A DNA stretch of 64,000 nt from JBLIRR01 sp049472395 (GCA_049472395.1 JBLIRR010000005.1:62001-126000); one strand, 5' to 3'; shown: positions 17,017 to 26,186, counted from the stretch's first letter. The notes: a model not told the origin generated them from the sequence alone. Numbers and translations: made by a program.

Positions 17017-17607
17017 ATGTCACGTGAAAGAAAGATTATATGCATAGTTTTTGTGTGTTTAGTTTTTGCTGTCGTGGTCTCAGGAGGGTTATTCTCCTCG
17101 CGGGATACACAGGCGCAATATTGGGCTGCTCTGCCCCCTTACAATGTGCTCTGGCCCCTCTATTCACCAGTCCTCTCGCCCCTAGTTGGTCCTGTTGATC
17201 CGCTTACCGGTCTTGCAGCTCCCGTTCCTCTGGTTTCGGAACTTACTGCGAGCACTATACTTCCGGTACAGCCGGCCATTGCATGGGATCCATGTCAGCC
17301 TGCACCCTGGGCACTTTTTAATACGCCCCCGACTATTAGCACAGGATTATTGTTCTTTGACCAGGCTTATGGGCTCAATACTTGGCCGCCACCCTATTTG
17401 CAAGATCCCATTACAGGCGCTCCAAATCCAATTACGTATCTTTTGAGCTTAACTCTTATTGCACCCGTGGATATAGGTCACTTAGAGTATCTTATACCAC
17501 TTGCAAATATTACCTATGCCCAGACTTTTGGCTTAAACGGAGCAGCAGTGCTCGATTTATTGTCAGCAGCAGACATTTGGGGATTACCACCCATAACGCC
17601 ATATTAG
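17017..17607 (+). CDS. Secreted PPYN/LPVQP-family protein, copy 3 (type A-like)
   Basis: This 196-aa protein has a longer signal region ending DTQAQ. It opens YWAALPPYNVLWPLYSP, then carries an extra LVGPVDPLTGLAAPVP stretch absent from other copies, followed by TILPVQP, WDPCQP, LFNTPPT, GLLFFDQAYGLN and DIWGLPP. WDPCQP with NTPPT and the (Y/F)(H/D)xAYG motif tie it to type A. It closes the first, most diverged group of three; a strong palindrome follows at 17628. Ribosome site GAGGAGG. Confidence 0.83.
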   Translation: MSRERKIICIVFVCLVFAVVVSGGLFSSRDTQAQYWAALPPYNVLWPLYSPVLSPLVGPVDPLTGLAAPVPLVSELTASTILPVQPAIAWDPCQPAPWALFNTPPTISTGLLFFDQAYGLNTWPPPYLQDPITGAPNPITYLLSLTLIAPVDIGHLEYLIPLANITYAQTFGLNGAAVLDLLSAADIWGLPPITPY

Positions 17608-17627
17608 GCAATAACACATTTAAAAAA

Positions 17628-17663
17628 AATCCTTATGCCTTGAAGCTTCGAGGCATAAGGATT
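17628..17663. terminator. Perfect 36-bp palindrome after copy 3
   Basis: AATCCTTATGCCT pairs with AGGCATAAGGATT, and the 10-nt centre TGAAGCTTCG also folds with G-U pairs, so nearly all of 17628-17663 is self-complementary. The downstream bases are CTATTATC rather than a T-run, so rho-independent termination is doubtful; mRNA processing or stabilisation between gene groups is an alternative. Confidence 0.5.
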
Positions 17664-17724
17664 CTATTATCTGTAATCAATTTTTAAGATAAGTAGAAAT
17701 AAAAATAAATAATTGGAGGACTAA

Positions 17725-18336
17725 ATGAATATGTTAAAAGGAAGCAGAAATTTTATTCTAATAATGATGATAATCATGGCATTATGCCTGGTGTGTGCGG
17801 GTAATGCATCGGCCCAGGCCCTCACTGTCCCATACTGGTCGATTATGCCTCCCTATAATGTTCTATGGCCCTTATGGTCTCCCGGTTTATCGCCTATCGA
17901 CCCGGTGACAGGCCTTACAACCCCTTTGGTGAGTTCAGTTACCAGGAATACAGTACTTCCTGTCCAGCCAGGATTGGTTTGGGATCCTTGCCAACCGGTC
18001 CCCTACCTTCTCTATAATACTCCGCCGACTGTTGGGTCCGGGCTCCTCTATTATCATGAGGCATACGGTCTCAATCCTTGGCCTCCTGCTTATATGCTTG
18101 ATGCTATTACCGGGGCACCCGCTCCTATTCCCCTCCCCCAGTTAACTCCTTTCTCACCTACCTATTTATCACCATACGCATCCGGTGAATGGGAGTATTA
18201 TGTTCCCATAGCGAATATCTACTATGCCCTTACTTTCGGGTTAAGCGGTCAGGCATTTTTAGATCTGCTTGATCCCTTTGATATCTGGGGGCCGGTATTA
18301 CGAACGGGTGTTCCTACAACGCCAATAATTTTCTAG
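17725..18336 (+). CDS. Secreted PPYN/LPVQP-family protein, cassette 1 type A
   Basis: This 203-aa protein is the longest member; the extra length is ALTVP after the signal cleavage site (ASAQ). Type A motifs are YWSIMPPYNVLWPLWSPGLSP, NTVLPVQPGLVWDPCQPVPYLLYNTPPT, GLLYYHEAYGLNPWPP, PYASGEWEYYVPIANIYYALTFGLSG and DIWGPVLRTGVP. Ribosome site TTGGAGG with two close ATGs (17725, 17731). It starts the first full A-B-C cassette; types B and C follow after 37 and 62 nt. Confidence 0.85.
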   Translation: MNMLKGSRNFILIMMIIMALCLVCAGNASAQALTVPYWSIMPPYNVLWPLWSPGLSPIDPVTGLTTPLVSSVTRNTVLPVQPGLVWDPCQPVPYLLYNTPPTVGSGLLYYHEAYGLNPWPPAYMLDAITGAPAPIPLPQLTPFSPTYLSPYASGEWEYYVPIANIYYALTFGLSGQAFLDLLDPFDIWGPVLRTGVPTTPIIF

Positions 18337-18373
18337 GTTAAGATAATATACCTATTATGATGGAGGAAACACT

Positions 18374-18949
18374 ATGCATAGAAAAAAAAGAATTGTATTT
18401 ATAGTAATGACTTTGACGATTCTTTTAATCGCATTACTTGTTGCCGGTGCACAGGCAGATTATTGGACTGCTATGCCGCCTTACAATGTCTTGTGGCCAT
18501 TATGGTCGCCTGCCTTATCTCCCGAAAATCCTGTGACCGGCGTAGCAACTCCCCTTGTAAATGCAGTGACAAGACATACCATACTTCCTGTTCAGCCTGC
18601 AATGCTCTGGGACCCTGCATCACCGGAGGCAAATAATGGTCCTTTGCCCTGGTTAGCGTATAATACTCCTCTTGCTCTTGGCGGCGGGCTCCTCATCTGG
18701 GACCAATACTATGGGATGAGGCCATTTCCACCGGATTATATGGTAGATCCTGTCACCTCAACCCCGGTCCCCATTCCGCTGCCCTTATCATATTGGCTCC
18801 TTCGGCCGATTGAGTTTGAAGAAATCAATGCGTATCATTTTGTCTTAGGAAACCTTGTGTATGCCAACACCTATGGGGTTCCGCTGCTCAATCTGCTCAC
18901 ACCGCAGGAATTTTGGGGTCTGCCGCCACTGACTGTGGGTGTATATTAG
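18374..18949 (+). CDS. Secreted PPYN/LPVQP-family protein, cassette 1 type B
   Basis: This 191-aa protein starts MHRKK after TGGAGGAAACACT and has a signal ending GAQA. Type B motifs are DYWTAMPPYNVLWPLWSP, TRHTILPVQPAMLWDPASPEANNG, PWLAYN, LGGGLLIWDQYYGMRPFPP, INAYHFVLGNLVYANTYG and EFWGLPPLTVGVY. The mature chain has no Cys. It differs from the cassette 2 type B protein (20889) at only about five mature positions, so one of the two arose by recent duplication or the pair undergoes gene conversion. Confidence 0.85.
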   Translation: MHRKKRIVFIVMTLTILLIALLVAGAQADYWTAMPPYNVLWPLWSPALSPENPVTGVATPLVNAVTRHTILPVQPAMLWDPASPEANNGPLPWLAYNTPLALGGGLLIWDQYYGMRPFPPDYMVDPVTSTPVPIPLPLSYWLLRPIEFEEINAYHFVLGNLVYANTYGVPLLNLLTPQEFWGLPPLTVGVY

Positions 18950-19011
18950 AGATGTAATTCGTGTAAATTTACATTTAATCCATTTTATGAGACTTAGGAA
19001 AAGGAGAAAAG

Positions 19012-19584
19012 ATGAGTAAAAAATCCATAGTATTGATTCTAATCTTAATTATAGTCTCGGCTTTGATAGTGTCCTCATCCGCCAGGGCTCAAGATTGGGC
19101 GAGTATGCCTCCTTATAATTTGCTCTGGCCCTTGTGGGCTCCGGTATATTCACCCCCTGATCCTGTCACGGGTGTTCCGACTCCTCTATTAAGCGAGGTT
19201 ACAAGCAGCACAATATTGCCAGTTCAGCCAACTTATTTATTTAATCCTAATGGATTTGAGTTTCCAATGGGCTATGTCCAACCATGGCTTTTGTATAATA
19301 GCCCGGTAGGTGTAGTATACTATGATACTTTTTTTGGCATAAATCCATTTCCACCGCCTGATCTATTGGATTCAGCAACTGGCACACCACTTCCAATCCC
19401 CTTACCACTGAATTGGTCAAGTCTTGCAATACCACCCCTTTCACTCGCTTTATATACATTTGAATTGGGAAATTTAAGCTACTTGATTGCCTATGGAAAT
19501 GATCTCGGGGTAAATCCGGCATCATTGCTGACCTATTATGATGTATATGGAACACCGGGAGTATTGACTGCTCTGGGCTGGTAA
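19012..19584 (+). CDS. Secreted PPYN/LPVQP-family protein, cassette 1 type C
   Basis: This 190-aa protein has a signal ending ARAQ. Type C motifs are DWASMPPYNLLWPLWAPVYSP, SSTILPVQPTYLFNPNGFEFPMGYVQPWLLYNSP, GVVYYDTFFGINPFPP, LALYTFELGNLSYLIAYGNDLG and TYYDVYGTPG. Compared with types A and B, WDP is replaced by FNPNGFEFPM. The ribosome site AAAGGAGAAAAG is near perfect. It ends cassette 1; an inverted repeat follows at 19609. Confidence 0.85.
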   Translation: MSKKSIVLILILIIVSALIVSSSARAQDWASMPPYNLLWPLWAPVYSPPDPVTGVPTPLLSEVTSSTILPVQPTYLFNPNGFEFPMGYVQPWLLYNSPVGVVYYDTFFGINPFPPPDLLDSATGTPLPIPLPLNWSSLAIPPLSLALYTFELGNLSYLIAYGNDLGVNPASLLTYYDVYGTPGVLTALGW

Positions 19585-19608
19585 TAGTTGCTGATTAAAG
19601 TAATGAGA

Positions 19609-19639
19609 AGGGATGAGGAGAAAGCGTCTCTTCATCCCT
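19609..19639. terminator. Hairpin after cassette 1
   Basis: AGGGATGAGGAGA (19609-19621) pairs with TCTCTTCATCCCT (19627-19639) with a single G-U pair and a 5-nt loop. The stem is strong but no T-run follows, so it may stop transcription with Rho or protect the mRNA end. Confidence 0.5.
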
Positions 19640-20161
19640 GAATTATAGGGGGGGATAACTTCAATGGCATGACAAAGAAAGCCAGCATCTAATACGTAAG
19701 TTTTATGCTATTAAAACCGCCTGTAATTCTAATATATGCGTCATTTGCACAATAACTACATTACAACAACTACACTATATATTAGGAAGGGGGGATGTGG
19801 AGAGCCTTCAAAATAAATTTCTTATTTATTAATTAATAATCTATCATACTCTTGATCCTTATTTTTGAAGATGGTCGCAGTTTATGATTATTTGATTATA
19901 ACAAAATATATTCTCTTTAATTAGATCAGAATAGTATATATTATTCTGATAATTTTTCTAAAGTGTTTTCTAAAGTTCCCCAGCGCCAAAGCTCCCCAGC
20001 ACGCTCACTTCTCAGCTCCCCAGCTCCTCATATATTCATTTCCTTTAATTCTATATTTAACAGTCTATTCACAGGCCCTATTCTTCCTTTTTTTGACCTC
20101 TTCTTGTTATTCTTAAAGGATCAATATCTTAACAGATGCATTATGAAAGGAGGTGGTTCAT

Positions 20162-20179
20162 TTGAGGGGAAATGGTTAA
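20162..20179 (+). CDS. Putative leader mini-ORF, 5 codons
   Basis: AAAGGAGGTGG (20146-20156) stands 8 nt before TTG-AGG-GGA-AAT-GGT-TAA. The TTG start is uncertain, but the ribosome site is far stronger than any nearby reading frame would need, as in the leaders at 15649 and 38645. Confidence 0.3.
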   Translation: MRGNG

Positions 20180-20264
20180 ATATATCATTGAGCATAAGTA
20201 ATGAGAACATTACACAGTATTACCTCATTATATAAAGTAACTTTAAAAATAAGTGGAGGAATAT

Positions 20265-20849
20265 ATGAGTATGTTAAAAAGAAGCAGAAACTTTATTTTG
20301 GTACTAACTTTCATGATGGCTTTTTGCCTGTTGTTTATTGGTGGTGCAGCTGCTCAGTATTGGACGATTATGCCACCCTATAATGTCTTGTGGCCATTAT
20401 GGTCTCCCGGATTATCACCCATTAGTCCTGTAACAGGCCTCACAACGCCACTCGTGAGCTCACTTACAAGGGATACAGTGCTTCCGGTCCAGCCTGGGTT
20501 GGTATGGGACCCATGCCAGCCAGTCCCCTTTCTTCTCTATAACACCCCGCCGACAGTAGGATCAGGGCTCTTATATTACCATGAGGCCTATGGTATAAAT
20601 CCATGGCCACCAGATTATATGCTCGATCCTATCACCGGCGCTCCCGCCCCCATTCCTTTGCCCTTAGCGCCGACTCTATTGGCGCCCTATGCATCAGGCG
20701 AATGGGAGTATTATGTCCCCATAGCCAATATCTATTATGCACTTACCTTTGGACTGAGCGGTGCGGAATTCTTAAACCTCTTGCAGCCCTTTGATATTTG
20801 GGGTCCGGTGTTGCGCACCGGTGTTCCGACTACACCCATAATTTTATAG
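20265..20849 (+). CDS. Secreted PPYN/LPVQP-family protein, cassette 2 type A
   Basis: A start at ATG 20265 is preferred because TGGAGG lies 5 nt upstream; a GTG at 20253 overlaps that site. The 194-aa product has a signal ending AAAQ and type A motifs YWTIMPPYNVLWPLWSPGLSP, DTVLPVQPGLVWDPCQPVPFLLYN, GLLYYHEAYGINPWPP, YASGEWEYYVPIANIYYALTF and DIWGPVLRTGVPTTPIIL. The last block matches the cassette 1 type A protein almost exactly. Type B starts 39 nt later. Confidence 0.85.
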   Translation: MSMLKRSRNFILVLTFMMAFCLLFIGGAAAQYWTIMPPYNVLWPLWSPGLSPISPVTGLTTPLVSSLTRDTVLPVQPGLVWDPCQPVPFLLYNTPPTVGSGLLYYHEAYGINPWPPDYMLDPITGAPAPIPLPLAPTLLAPYASGEWEYYVPIANIYYALTFGLSGAEFLNLLQPFDIWGPVLRTGVPTTPIIL

Positions 20850-20888
20850 ACTTAGAGAATAAAATAAAGGTAAAATGGAGAAGACACT

Positions 20889-21464
20889 ATGCATAGAAAA
20901 AAATGGAATATATTTTTAATAATGATTTTAACCATTTTCTTGGGTATGCTACTTATCAGTACAGCCCAGGCAGATTATTGGACTGCCATGCCACCCTATA
21001 ATGTCTTATGGCCATTATGGTCGCCTGCCTTATCTCCCGAAAATCCTGTGACCGGCGTTGCTACTCCTCTTGTTAATGCCGTGACCAGACATACAATACT
21101 TCCGGTTCAACCTGCAATGCTTTGGGACCCTGCATCGCCTGAAGCAAATAATGGCCCTTTGCCCTGGTTAGCATATAACACCCCTCTCGCTCTTGGTGGC
21201 GGGCTCCTCATCTGGGACCAATACTATGGGATGCGACCATTTCCGCCAGACTATATGGTAGACCCTGTCACATCAGCCCCGGTCCCCATTCCTCTCCCCT
21301 TATCCTATTGGCTTTTAGGACCGATTGAGTTTGACGAGATCAATGCGTATCATTATGTTTTAGGAAACCTTGTGTATGCCAACACCTATGGGGTACCATT
21401 GATCAATTTGCTCACGCCTCAAGAGTTCTGGGGTTTGCCGCCACTGACTGTGGGGGTCTATTAA
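20889..21464 (+). CDS. Secreted PPYN/LPVQP-family protein, cassette 2 type B
   Basis: This 191-aa protein starts MHRKKWN after TGGAGAAGACACT. Its mature chain is nearly the same as the cassette 1 type B protein, with changes T to A, R to G, E to D, F to Y and L to I, all in the C-terminal half, while the signal peptides differ more. Strong retention of the mature chain with a freer signal sequence argues for selection on the exported product. Confidence 0.85.
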   Translation: MHRKKWNIFLIMILTIFLGMLLISTAQADYWTAMPPYNVLWPLWSPALSPENPVTGVATPLVNAVTRHTILPVQPAMLWDPASPEANNGPLPWLAYNTPLALGGGLLIWDQYYGMRPFPPDYMVDPVTSAPVPIPLPLSYWLLGPIEFDEINAYHYVLGNLVYANTYGVPLINLLTPQEFWGLPPLTVGVY

Positions 21465-21528
21465 ACAATAATCATAGGTAAATAAATGTGATCAATTATG
21501 TTATGGAGAAATATAGGAAGGAGAAAAG

Positions 21529-22101
21529 ATGAGAAAAAAATTCTTATTATTGATTTTGACCTTAATGGTGGCCTGGGCTTTAATATTATCCTCATCTGTT
21601 CAGGCTCAAGATTGGGTAGCAATGCCTCCTTATAACCTGCTTTGGCCTCTGTGGTCTGAAGTCTATTCCCCAATTAGTCCTACCACGGGTCTTCCGACTC
21701 CCCTATTAAGTGAGGTTACAAGCAGCACAATACTGCCTGTGCAGCCGACGTATTTATACAATCCCAACGGATTTGAGCTCCCCATGGGCTATGTGAATCC
21801 CTGGCTCTTGTATAATAGTCCTACAGGAGTGATATACTATGATGTCTTTTTTGGATTAAATCCATTTCCACCTCCTGAGTTGCTCGATCCGACAACAGGC
21901 GCCCCGGTTCCAATCGCCTTGCCATTGGGCTGGTCTATTCTTAAACCACCGCCCCTTTCACTCGCCTTATACCTTTTTGAATTAAGTAATCTTTACTATA
22001 TGATTGGGTATGGAAATGCCCTTGGCACAGATCCGGCGTCGCTTCTGACCTATTATGATGTATATGGAACTCCAGGGGTCTTGACCTCTACCAGTTGGTA
22101 A
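21529..22101 (+). CDS. Secreted PPYN/LPVQP-family protein, cassette 2 type C
   Basis: This 190-aa protein has a signal ending VQAQ. Type C motifs are DWVAMPPYNLLWPLWSEVYSP, SSTILPVQPTYLYNPNGFELPMGYVNPWLLYNSP, GVIYYDVFFGLNPFPP, GNALGTDPASLLTYYDVYGTPG and a final TSW. It follows AGGAAGGAGAAAAG. A terminator at 22126 ends the cassette, and the sulfatase-TPR gene follows from its own promoter. Confidence 0.85.
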   Translation: MRKKFLLLILTLMVAWALILSSSVQAQDWVAMPPYNLLWPLWSEVYSPISPTTGLPTPLLSEVTSSTILPVQPTYLYNPNGFELPMGYVNPWLLYNSPTGVIYYDVFFGLNPFPPPELLDPTTGAPVPIALPLGWSILKPPPLSLALYLFELSNLYYMIGYGNALGTDPASLLTYYDVYGTPGVLTSTSW

Positions 22102-22125
22102 TGTGATTAATAGAAAGATGTTGAA

Positions 22126-22158
22126 GGGGGAGATACATAAAATATCTCCCCCCTTTTA
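22126..22158 (+). terminator. Rho-independent terminator after cassette 2
   Basis: GGGGGAGATA (22126-22135), a 7-nt loop and TATCTCCCCC (22143-22152) form a 10-bp GC-rich stem followed by CTTTTATAT. This is a standard intrinsic terminator and separates the cassette from the sulfatase-TPR gene. Confidence 0.85.
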
Positions 22159-22180
22159 TATAGATCCTCTATTCAGTAAG

Positions 22181-22210
22181 TTGACATAATATTTTTTTTT
22201 GTTTTATACT
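22181..22210 (+). promoter_or_regulatory. Sigma-70-type promoter of the sulfatase-TPR gene
   Basis: TTGACA (22181-22186), an 18-bp spacer that is mostly T, and TATACT (22205-22210) lie 28 bp before the ATG at 22239, directly after a terminator. The gene therefore has its own promoter within the paralog array. Confidence 0.65.
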
Positions 22211-22238
22211 AAAAAATATGAAGTAGAATAATTATAAA

Positions 22239-24965
22239 ATGTATATAAAAAAATGGCTCACCTCAATTTGGATACTGATTCTATTATTTCAGGGTAATGC
22301 TCTTTTTGCTATGGGCAAAAGGCCTCAAAATCCCCGTTATAATGTCCTTTTAATCACTATAGACACCCTGAGGGCGGATCATCTCGCCTGCTATGGTTAT
22401 ACACAAATTAAAACACCGCATATAGATGGGTTAGCCAGTGGGGGAGTGCTATTTACTCAGGCAGTAACACCGGTACCTATTACATTGCCTTCCCATACAT
22501 CTATAATGACCGGACAATATCCCCTTCAGCATGGTGTGCGTAATAATGGCAATTTTATCCTCGACCAAAAAGCTATTACCCTCGCGGAGATTATGAAAGA
22601 GAATGGTTATCAAACCGGGGCGTGTATTGGCGCATTTGTGCTTGACTCGGCCTTCGGGCTTGATCAAGGTTTTGATTTTTATAATGACGATCTTCCCGCG
22701 CGTAGAAAGCAACAAACCGATCTTCTTTATAATGACCGTAAGGCGGAGGAAATAACCGCCACCGGACTTAGATGGCTTGAGGAAAAAAAGGATACACAAT
22801 TTTTCCTCTGGCTGCATTACTTTGACCCGCATGCAAGCTATTCGCCTCCTTACCCCTTCTCCCGTGATTATCAGTCGCATCCCTATGACGGGGAGATTGC
22901 TTATACTGATAAGTGCCTGGGAGATCTATTCCAGGGTATGGATACAATGGGCCTTCTGGATAAGACCTTGATCATTCTCACTGCGGACCATGGAGAAGGG
23001 CTTGGTGAACATAAGGAAGATACCCATGCTATTTTCATTTATGAGGCAACGCTCCATGTTCCTTTGATCATAAAGGGGCCTGGGGGAGTTATACCCAAGG
23101 CAAAATCTATTTCAGCGATGGTGAGCATTATAGATATTCTTCCGACGGTTCTTGAATTATACGGGATTAAAAAGCCTGCCAACCTTGCGGGTAAAAGCTT
23201 ACTGCCGTTAATAGGTGGAGGAGCAGACCAGATCCATGAAAAAATCTTGGTTGAGAGTCTCTGTCCGGAGCTTAATTTTGGCTGGAGTCGGCTTGAGGGA
23301 ATAAGAACCGGCACGTGGAAGTATATCCGTGCTCCCCTGCCCGAGATTTATAACCTCAAAGATGATCCTACGGAGAGAAAAAATCTCATCGAGCAGAATA
23401 AAGAGGCCCGCATCCGGTGGAAGAAAGAGCTGGATGGACTAAAAAATACTTATCATACAGACTCTACACCGGGTAAAGAGATTAGGATGAGCTCCGAAGT
23501 GCAAGAGAGGTTAAGGAGCCTTGGCTATATTTGGACCGGCCACGAGAAGGATGAGACAAAAGAGAGGCGAGATCCAAAAGAGATGATCCATCTTATGAAT
23601 GTCCTTAACCAGGGAGTAAATTATCTGCAATCATATTATTATGATCCGGCTATTGAGTGTTTTAAGAAGGTAATTGAGGTTAATCCGGACAATGACGCTG
23701 CGTATTTTCATTTAGGGGTCGCGTATCTTAAAAAAGAGCTGTATGATCTGGCAGAGAGTGCATTTAGAGAGGTCCTCAGGATGAATTCATCTTTTCTGGA
23801 CGTTCATAATCAACTTGGTCTTGTTTATTATCTGAAGGGTGAGTATGATAAGGCATTGGAGGAGTTTGAATTGGCAAGGGTCTGTGCGGAATATCCCGAG
23901 GTCCATTATAACCTCAGTCTGGTATATGACAAATTGGGACAACCACAGAAAGCCATAGCTGCCATAGAAGATGCGCTGCGATCTGATCCCAATTACGCTG
24001 ATGCGTATAACCATGCCGGCAACATATTTCTTAACCAAGGTGATATGAATAAGGCTGCCCTTAATTTTGAGCGCACGATAAAGATCGACCCGTTAAATTC
24101 ATCAGCCTATAATAACCTCGGTCTTATCTATAGTAAACAGGGCAAGATGCAATTAGCCCTTGAGCATTTTCAAGAGGCTGCCGCTCTTGATCCGGACAAT
24201 CCGGAAGCACATAATAACTTGGGGGGGATTTATCTTGGCAAAGGCAACTATCATGAAGCTGTGACTGAATGTACCAAGGCCTTAACACTGAGGCCCGATT
24301 ATAAAAAGGCCCTTATCAATTTGGGGATAGCTTATTTCTATCTTAGAGATTATACACAGGCAGAGCACGCATATCGCAGGGTACTTGAGCTTGATGATAA
24401 CTATCCTGAACTCTATAATCAATATGGACAACTCTATTTGGCAAGGGGAGAATTTTCAGAGGCGCTGTCCTGCTTTAAAAAAATGGTTTTTCTCAAACCC
24501 AATGATCCTGAGGCTTACTATAATATGGGCAAGGCGTACCAGGCTTTGGGAGACAATGACCAGGCTATTTACAGCTGGGGGAAAGCCCTTTCTTTAAATC
24601 CTCATCTTAACGGAGTACATCTTAATTTAGGGAACGCCTATTTTGAAAAGGAGCTTGTTGAGAGTGCAATAAAAGAATGGAATATTGCCTTGGTAGGGAA
24701 GAATATTGATGTAGTGACACATCTGATAAATCTTGGTATGGCTTATTCTCAGATGGGGGAGTATGATAAGGCGATTAGGGCGTGGAAAAAGGCCAAAGAA
24801 ATGAATCCCGAAGATCCTAATCCTTACTATTACCTGGGATCTGTCTATTATCACCAAGGACTGTATGAATTAGCGTACGGCGAAATCAGAGAGAGTATAC
24901 GGCTTCAGCCGGGTAATCAACAGGCCTATTCACTGTTAGAGAAAATTAATGAACTGAGGAATTAA
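22239..24965 (+). CDS. Sulfatase-fold (alkaline phosphatase superfamily) protein with C-terminal TPR repeats
   Basis: This 908-aa exported protein has a signal peptide ending near ALFAM. A sulfatase-family domain (about 33-400) has metal-binding Asp42 in LITIDTLRADH, VTPVPITLPSHTSIMTGQYP and TADHGEGLGEH. In classical sulfatases a Cys or Ser in C/S-x-P-x-R is converted to formylglycine; here the position is Thr82 (T-L-P-S-H). Formylglycine sulfatase activity is therefore unlikely; a Thr nucleophile, as in phosphoglycerol transferases, is possible. From about residue 450 to the end there are about eleven TPR units with the usual G-Y/F-A-P pattern, a protein-binding scaffold. It lies between paralog cassettes 2 and 3, so it may act on those exported proteins or their polymer (inference). 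Confidence 0.88.
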   Translation: MYIKKWLTSIWILILLFQGNALFAMGKRPQNPRYNVLLITIDTLRADHLACYGYTQIKTPHIDGLASGGVLFTQAVTPVPITLPSHTSIMTGQYPLQHGVRNNGNFILDQKAITLAEIMKENGYQTGACIGAFVLDSAFGLDQGFDFYNDDLPARRKQQTDLLYNDRKAEEITATGLRWLEEKKDTQFFLWLHYFDPHASYSPPYPFSRDYQSHPYDGEIAYTDKCLGDLFQGMDTMGLLDKTLIILTADHGEGLGEHKEDTHAIFIYEATLHVPLIIKGPGGVIPKAKSISAMVSIIDILPTVLELYGIKKPANLAGKSLLPLIGGGADQIHEKILVESLCPELNFGWSRLEGIRTGTWKYIRAPLPEIYNLKDDPTERKNLIEQNKEARIRWKKELDGLKNTYHTDSTPGKEIRMSSEVQERLRSLGYIWTGHEKDETKERRDPKEMIHLMNVLNQGVNYLQSYYYDPAIECFKKVIEVNPDNDAAYFHLGVAYLKKELYDLAESAFREVLRMNSSFLDVHNQLGLVYYLKGEYDKALEEFELARVCAEYPEVHYNLSLVYDKLGQPQKAIAAIEDALRSDPNYADAYNHAGNIFLNQGDMNKAALNFERTIKIDPLNSSAYNNLGLIYSKQGKMQLALEHFQEAAALDPDNPEAHNNLGGIYLGKGNYHEAVTECTKALTLRPDYKKALINLGIAYFYLRDYTQAEHAYRRVLELDDNYPELYNQYGQLYLARGEFSEALSCFKKMVFLKPNDPEAYYNMGKAYQALGDNDQAIYSWGKALSLNPHLNGVHLNLGNAYFEKELVESAIKEWNIALVGKNIDVVTHLINLGMAYSQMGEYDKAIRAWKKAKEMNPEDPNPYYYLGSVYYHQGLYELAYGEIRESIRLQPGNQQAYSLLEKINELRN

Positions 24966-25586
24966 TGATTTAAATAAATATAAATAAAAAAATAATATTG
25001 TTTGAAAATATTTATAAAAGAGCTATATTTAATATTAGAAGGGAAGAAATAAAAAATAATATTACATTAGTTATTAAGAGAAGAAAGGAGCATTTATAAA
25101 AAAATAGCAAAATATATAGTGGGCACATAGCAGGACAAAAAGAAGGCAGAGTGAAAAAAAGGTGAGTGTACTTTTTGATATAAATTCTGTGTTCTGAAAT
25201 TGTCATTCCCCAGCAAAGCTAAGCCCAGCAAAAGAAGAGAGAGAATTAAGGGATAAAAAATTATTAGTGCTTTTTCAATAGAGAAGACTCCTCCATATAT
25301 TATCACCTCCTCACGTTTTGAGACATATCTGCCTTTGGCCATAGGGCTATTTCCGCAACCTTTCGAAAGAAAGAGCTACATTTCATAAAAACCCACAGGG
25401 GGATGTATACCTGAGCGCCCCTAAAATGACCCACACCATAGCATACATTGATACTGTCCCACTGATGTCCATAGCTTAGGAAGGGAGGTGACCTATCAAA
25501 GACATAACCAAGAAGTAGTACCATTAACACCTTATTAATCAATAGGTGGGGGGAAAGATAATTAATATATGGAGGAATAGATTGAT
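24966..25586. other. 621-bp leader between the sulfatase-TPR gene and cassette 3
   Basis: The first half is AT-rich with no clear gene. The plus strand carries GGAAGGGAGGTG at 25479-25490 before a possible GTG mini-ORF (25488-25538). The minus strand carries GAGGAGGTGAT just before a short ATG frame near 25300. An 82-aa hydrophobic minus-strand frame (25094-25342) has no supporting context. Ribosome site TGGAGG lies 11 nt before 25587, a longer spacing than usual. Confidence 0.4.
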
Positions 25587-26186
25587 ATGTTAGAAAAAAG
25601 CAGAAATTTTATTCTAATAATACCTGTAATTATGGCTCTTTGCCTATTGTGCTCCGGTAATGCAGCCGCTCAAGGAGGTATTAGTGTGGGTGCATATTGG
25701 ACGACGCTGCCGCCCTATAATGTCCTGTGGCCATTATGGTCTCCTGCATTATCACCTGTAAGTCCCATAACAGGCGTCACAACGCCCCTGGTAAGCTCTC
25801 TTACCAGGGATACCGTGCTTCCGGTTCAGCCGGGATTAGTCTGGGATCCTTGCCAACCAGTCCCCTTCCTTCTCTATAATACTCCTCCCACAGTTGGTGC
25901 CGGACTATTATATTACCATGAGGCATATGGTCTAAATCCCTGGCCTCCTGATTATATGCTTGACCCGATTAGCGGGGCGCCCGCACCCATTCCTCTTCCT
26001 GGTGCATGGTCCCTGCTTTCTCCCTATGCATCGGGTGAATGGGAGTATTATGTTCCCATAGCTAATATCTATTATGCACTTACCTTTGGGCTCAGTGGTC
26101 AGCCGTTTTTAGACCTCTTGCAGCCTTTTGATATTTGGGGGCCGGTATTACGGGTCGGAGTGCCTATTACTCCCATAATTTATTGA
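25587..26186 (+). CDS. Secreted PPYN/LPVQP-family protein, cassette 3 type A
   Basis: This 199-aa protein has a signal ending AAAQ and an extra GGISVGA stretch before YWTTLPPYNVLWPLWSPALSP. Other type A motifs are DTVLPVQPGLVWDPCQPVPFLLYN, GLLYYHEAYGLNPWPP, YASGEWEYYVPIANIYYALTFGLSG and DIWGPVLRVGVPITPIIY. Extra residues after the cleavage site occur in type A only (here and at 17725). Type B follows after 40 nt, the same spacing as in the other cassettes. Confidence 0.85.
   Translation: MLEKSRNFILIIPVIMALCLLCSGNAAAQGGISVGAYWTTLPPYNVLWPLWSPALSPVSPITGVTTPLVSSLTRDTVLPVQPGLVWDPCQPVPFLLYNTPPTVGAGLLYYHEAYGLNPWPPDYMLDPISGAPAPIPLPGAWSLLSPYASGEWEYYVPIANIYYALTFGLSGQPFLDLLQPFDIWGPVLRVGVPITPIIY

Larger units (their letters stand above)
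19585..20264. other. 680-bp leader between cassettes 1 and 2
   Basis: It contains the inverted repeat at 19609-19639 and a stretch rich in CCCCAGC-type words near 19979-20030. A strong ribosome site, AAAGGAGG (20146-20153), precedes a possible 5-codon mini-ORF (TTG at 20162). A long low-complexity frame at 19963-20235 is not convincing coding sequence. The presence of a leader here, and another before cassette 3, suggests each cassette is its own transcription unit. Confidence 0.5.

Noticed and set aside
19963..20235. 90-residue Ser/Pro/Phe-rich frame upstream of cassette 2
   Set aside because: Arises from CCCCAGC-type and T-rich sequence and lacks a start signal.
25094..25342. 82-residue hydrophobic minus-strand frame
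   Set aside because: AT-rich low-complexity sequence in a leader region, with no family pattern; a ribosome-site-like GAGGAGGTGAT on that strand belongs to a different frame.
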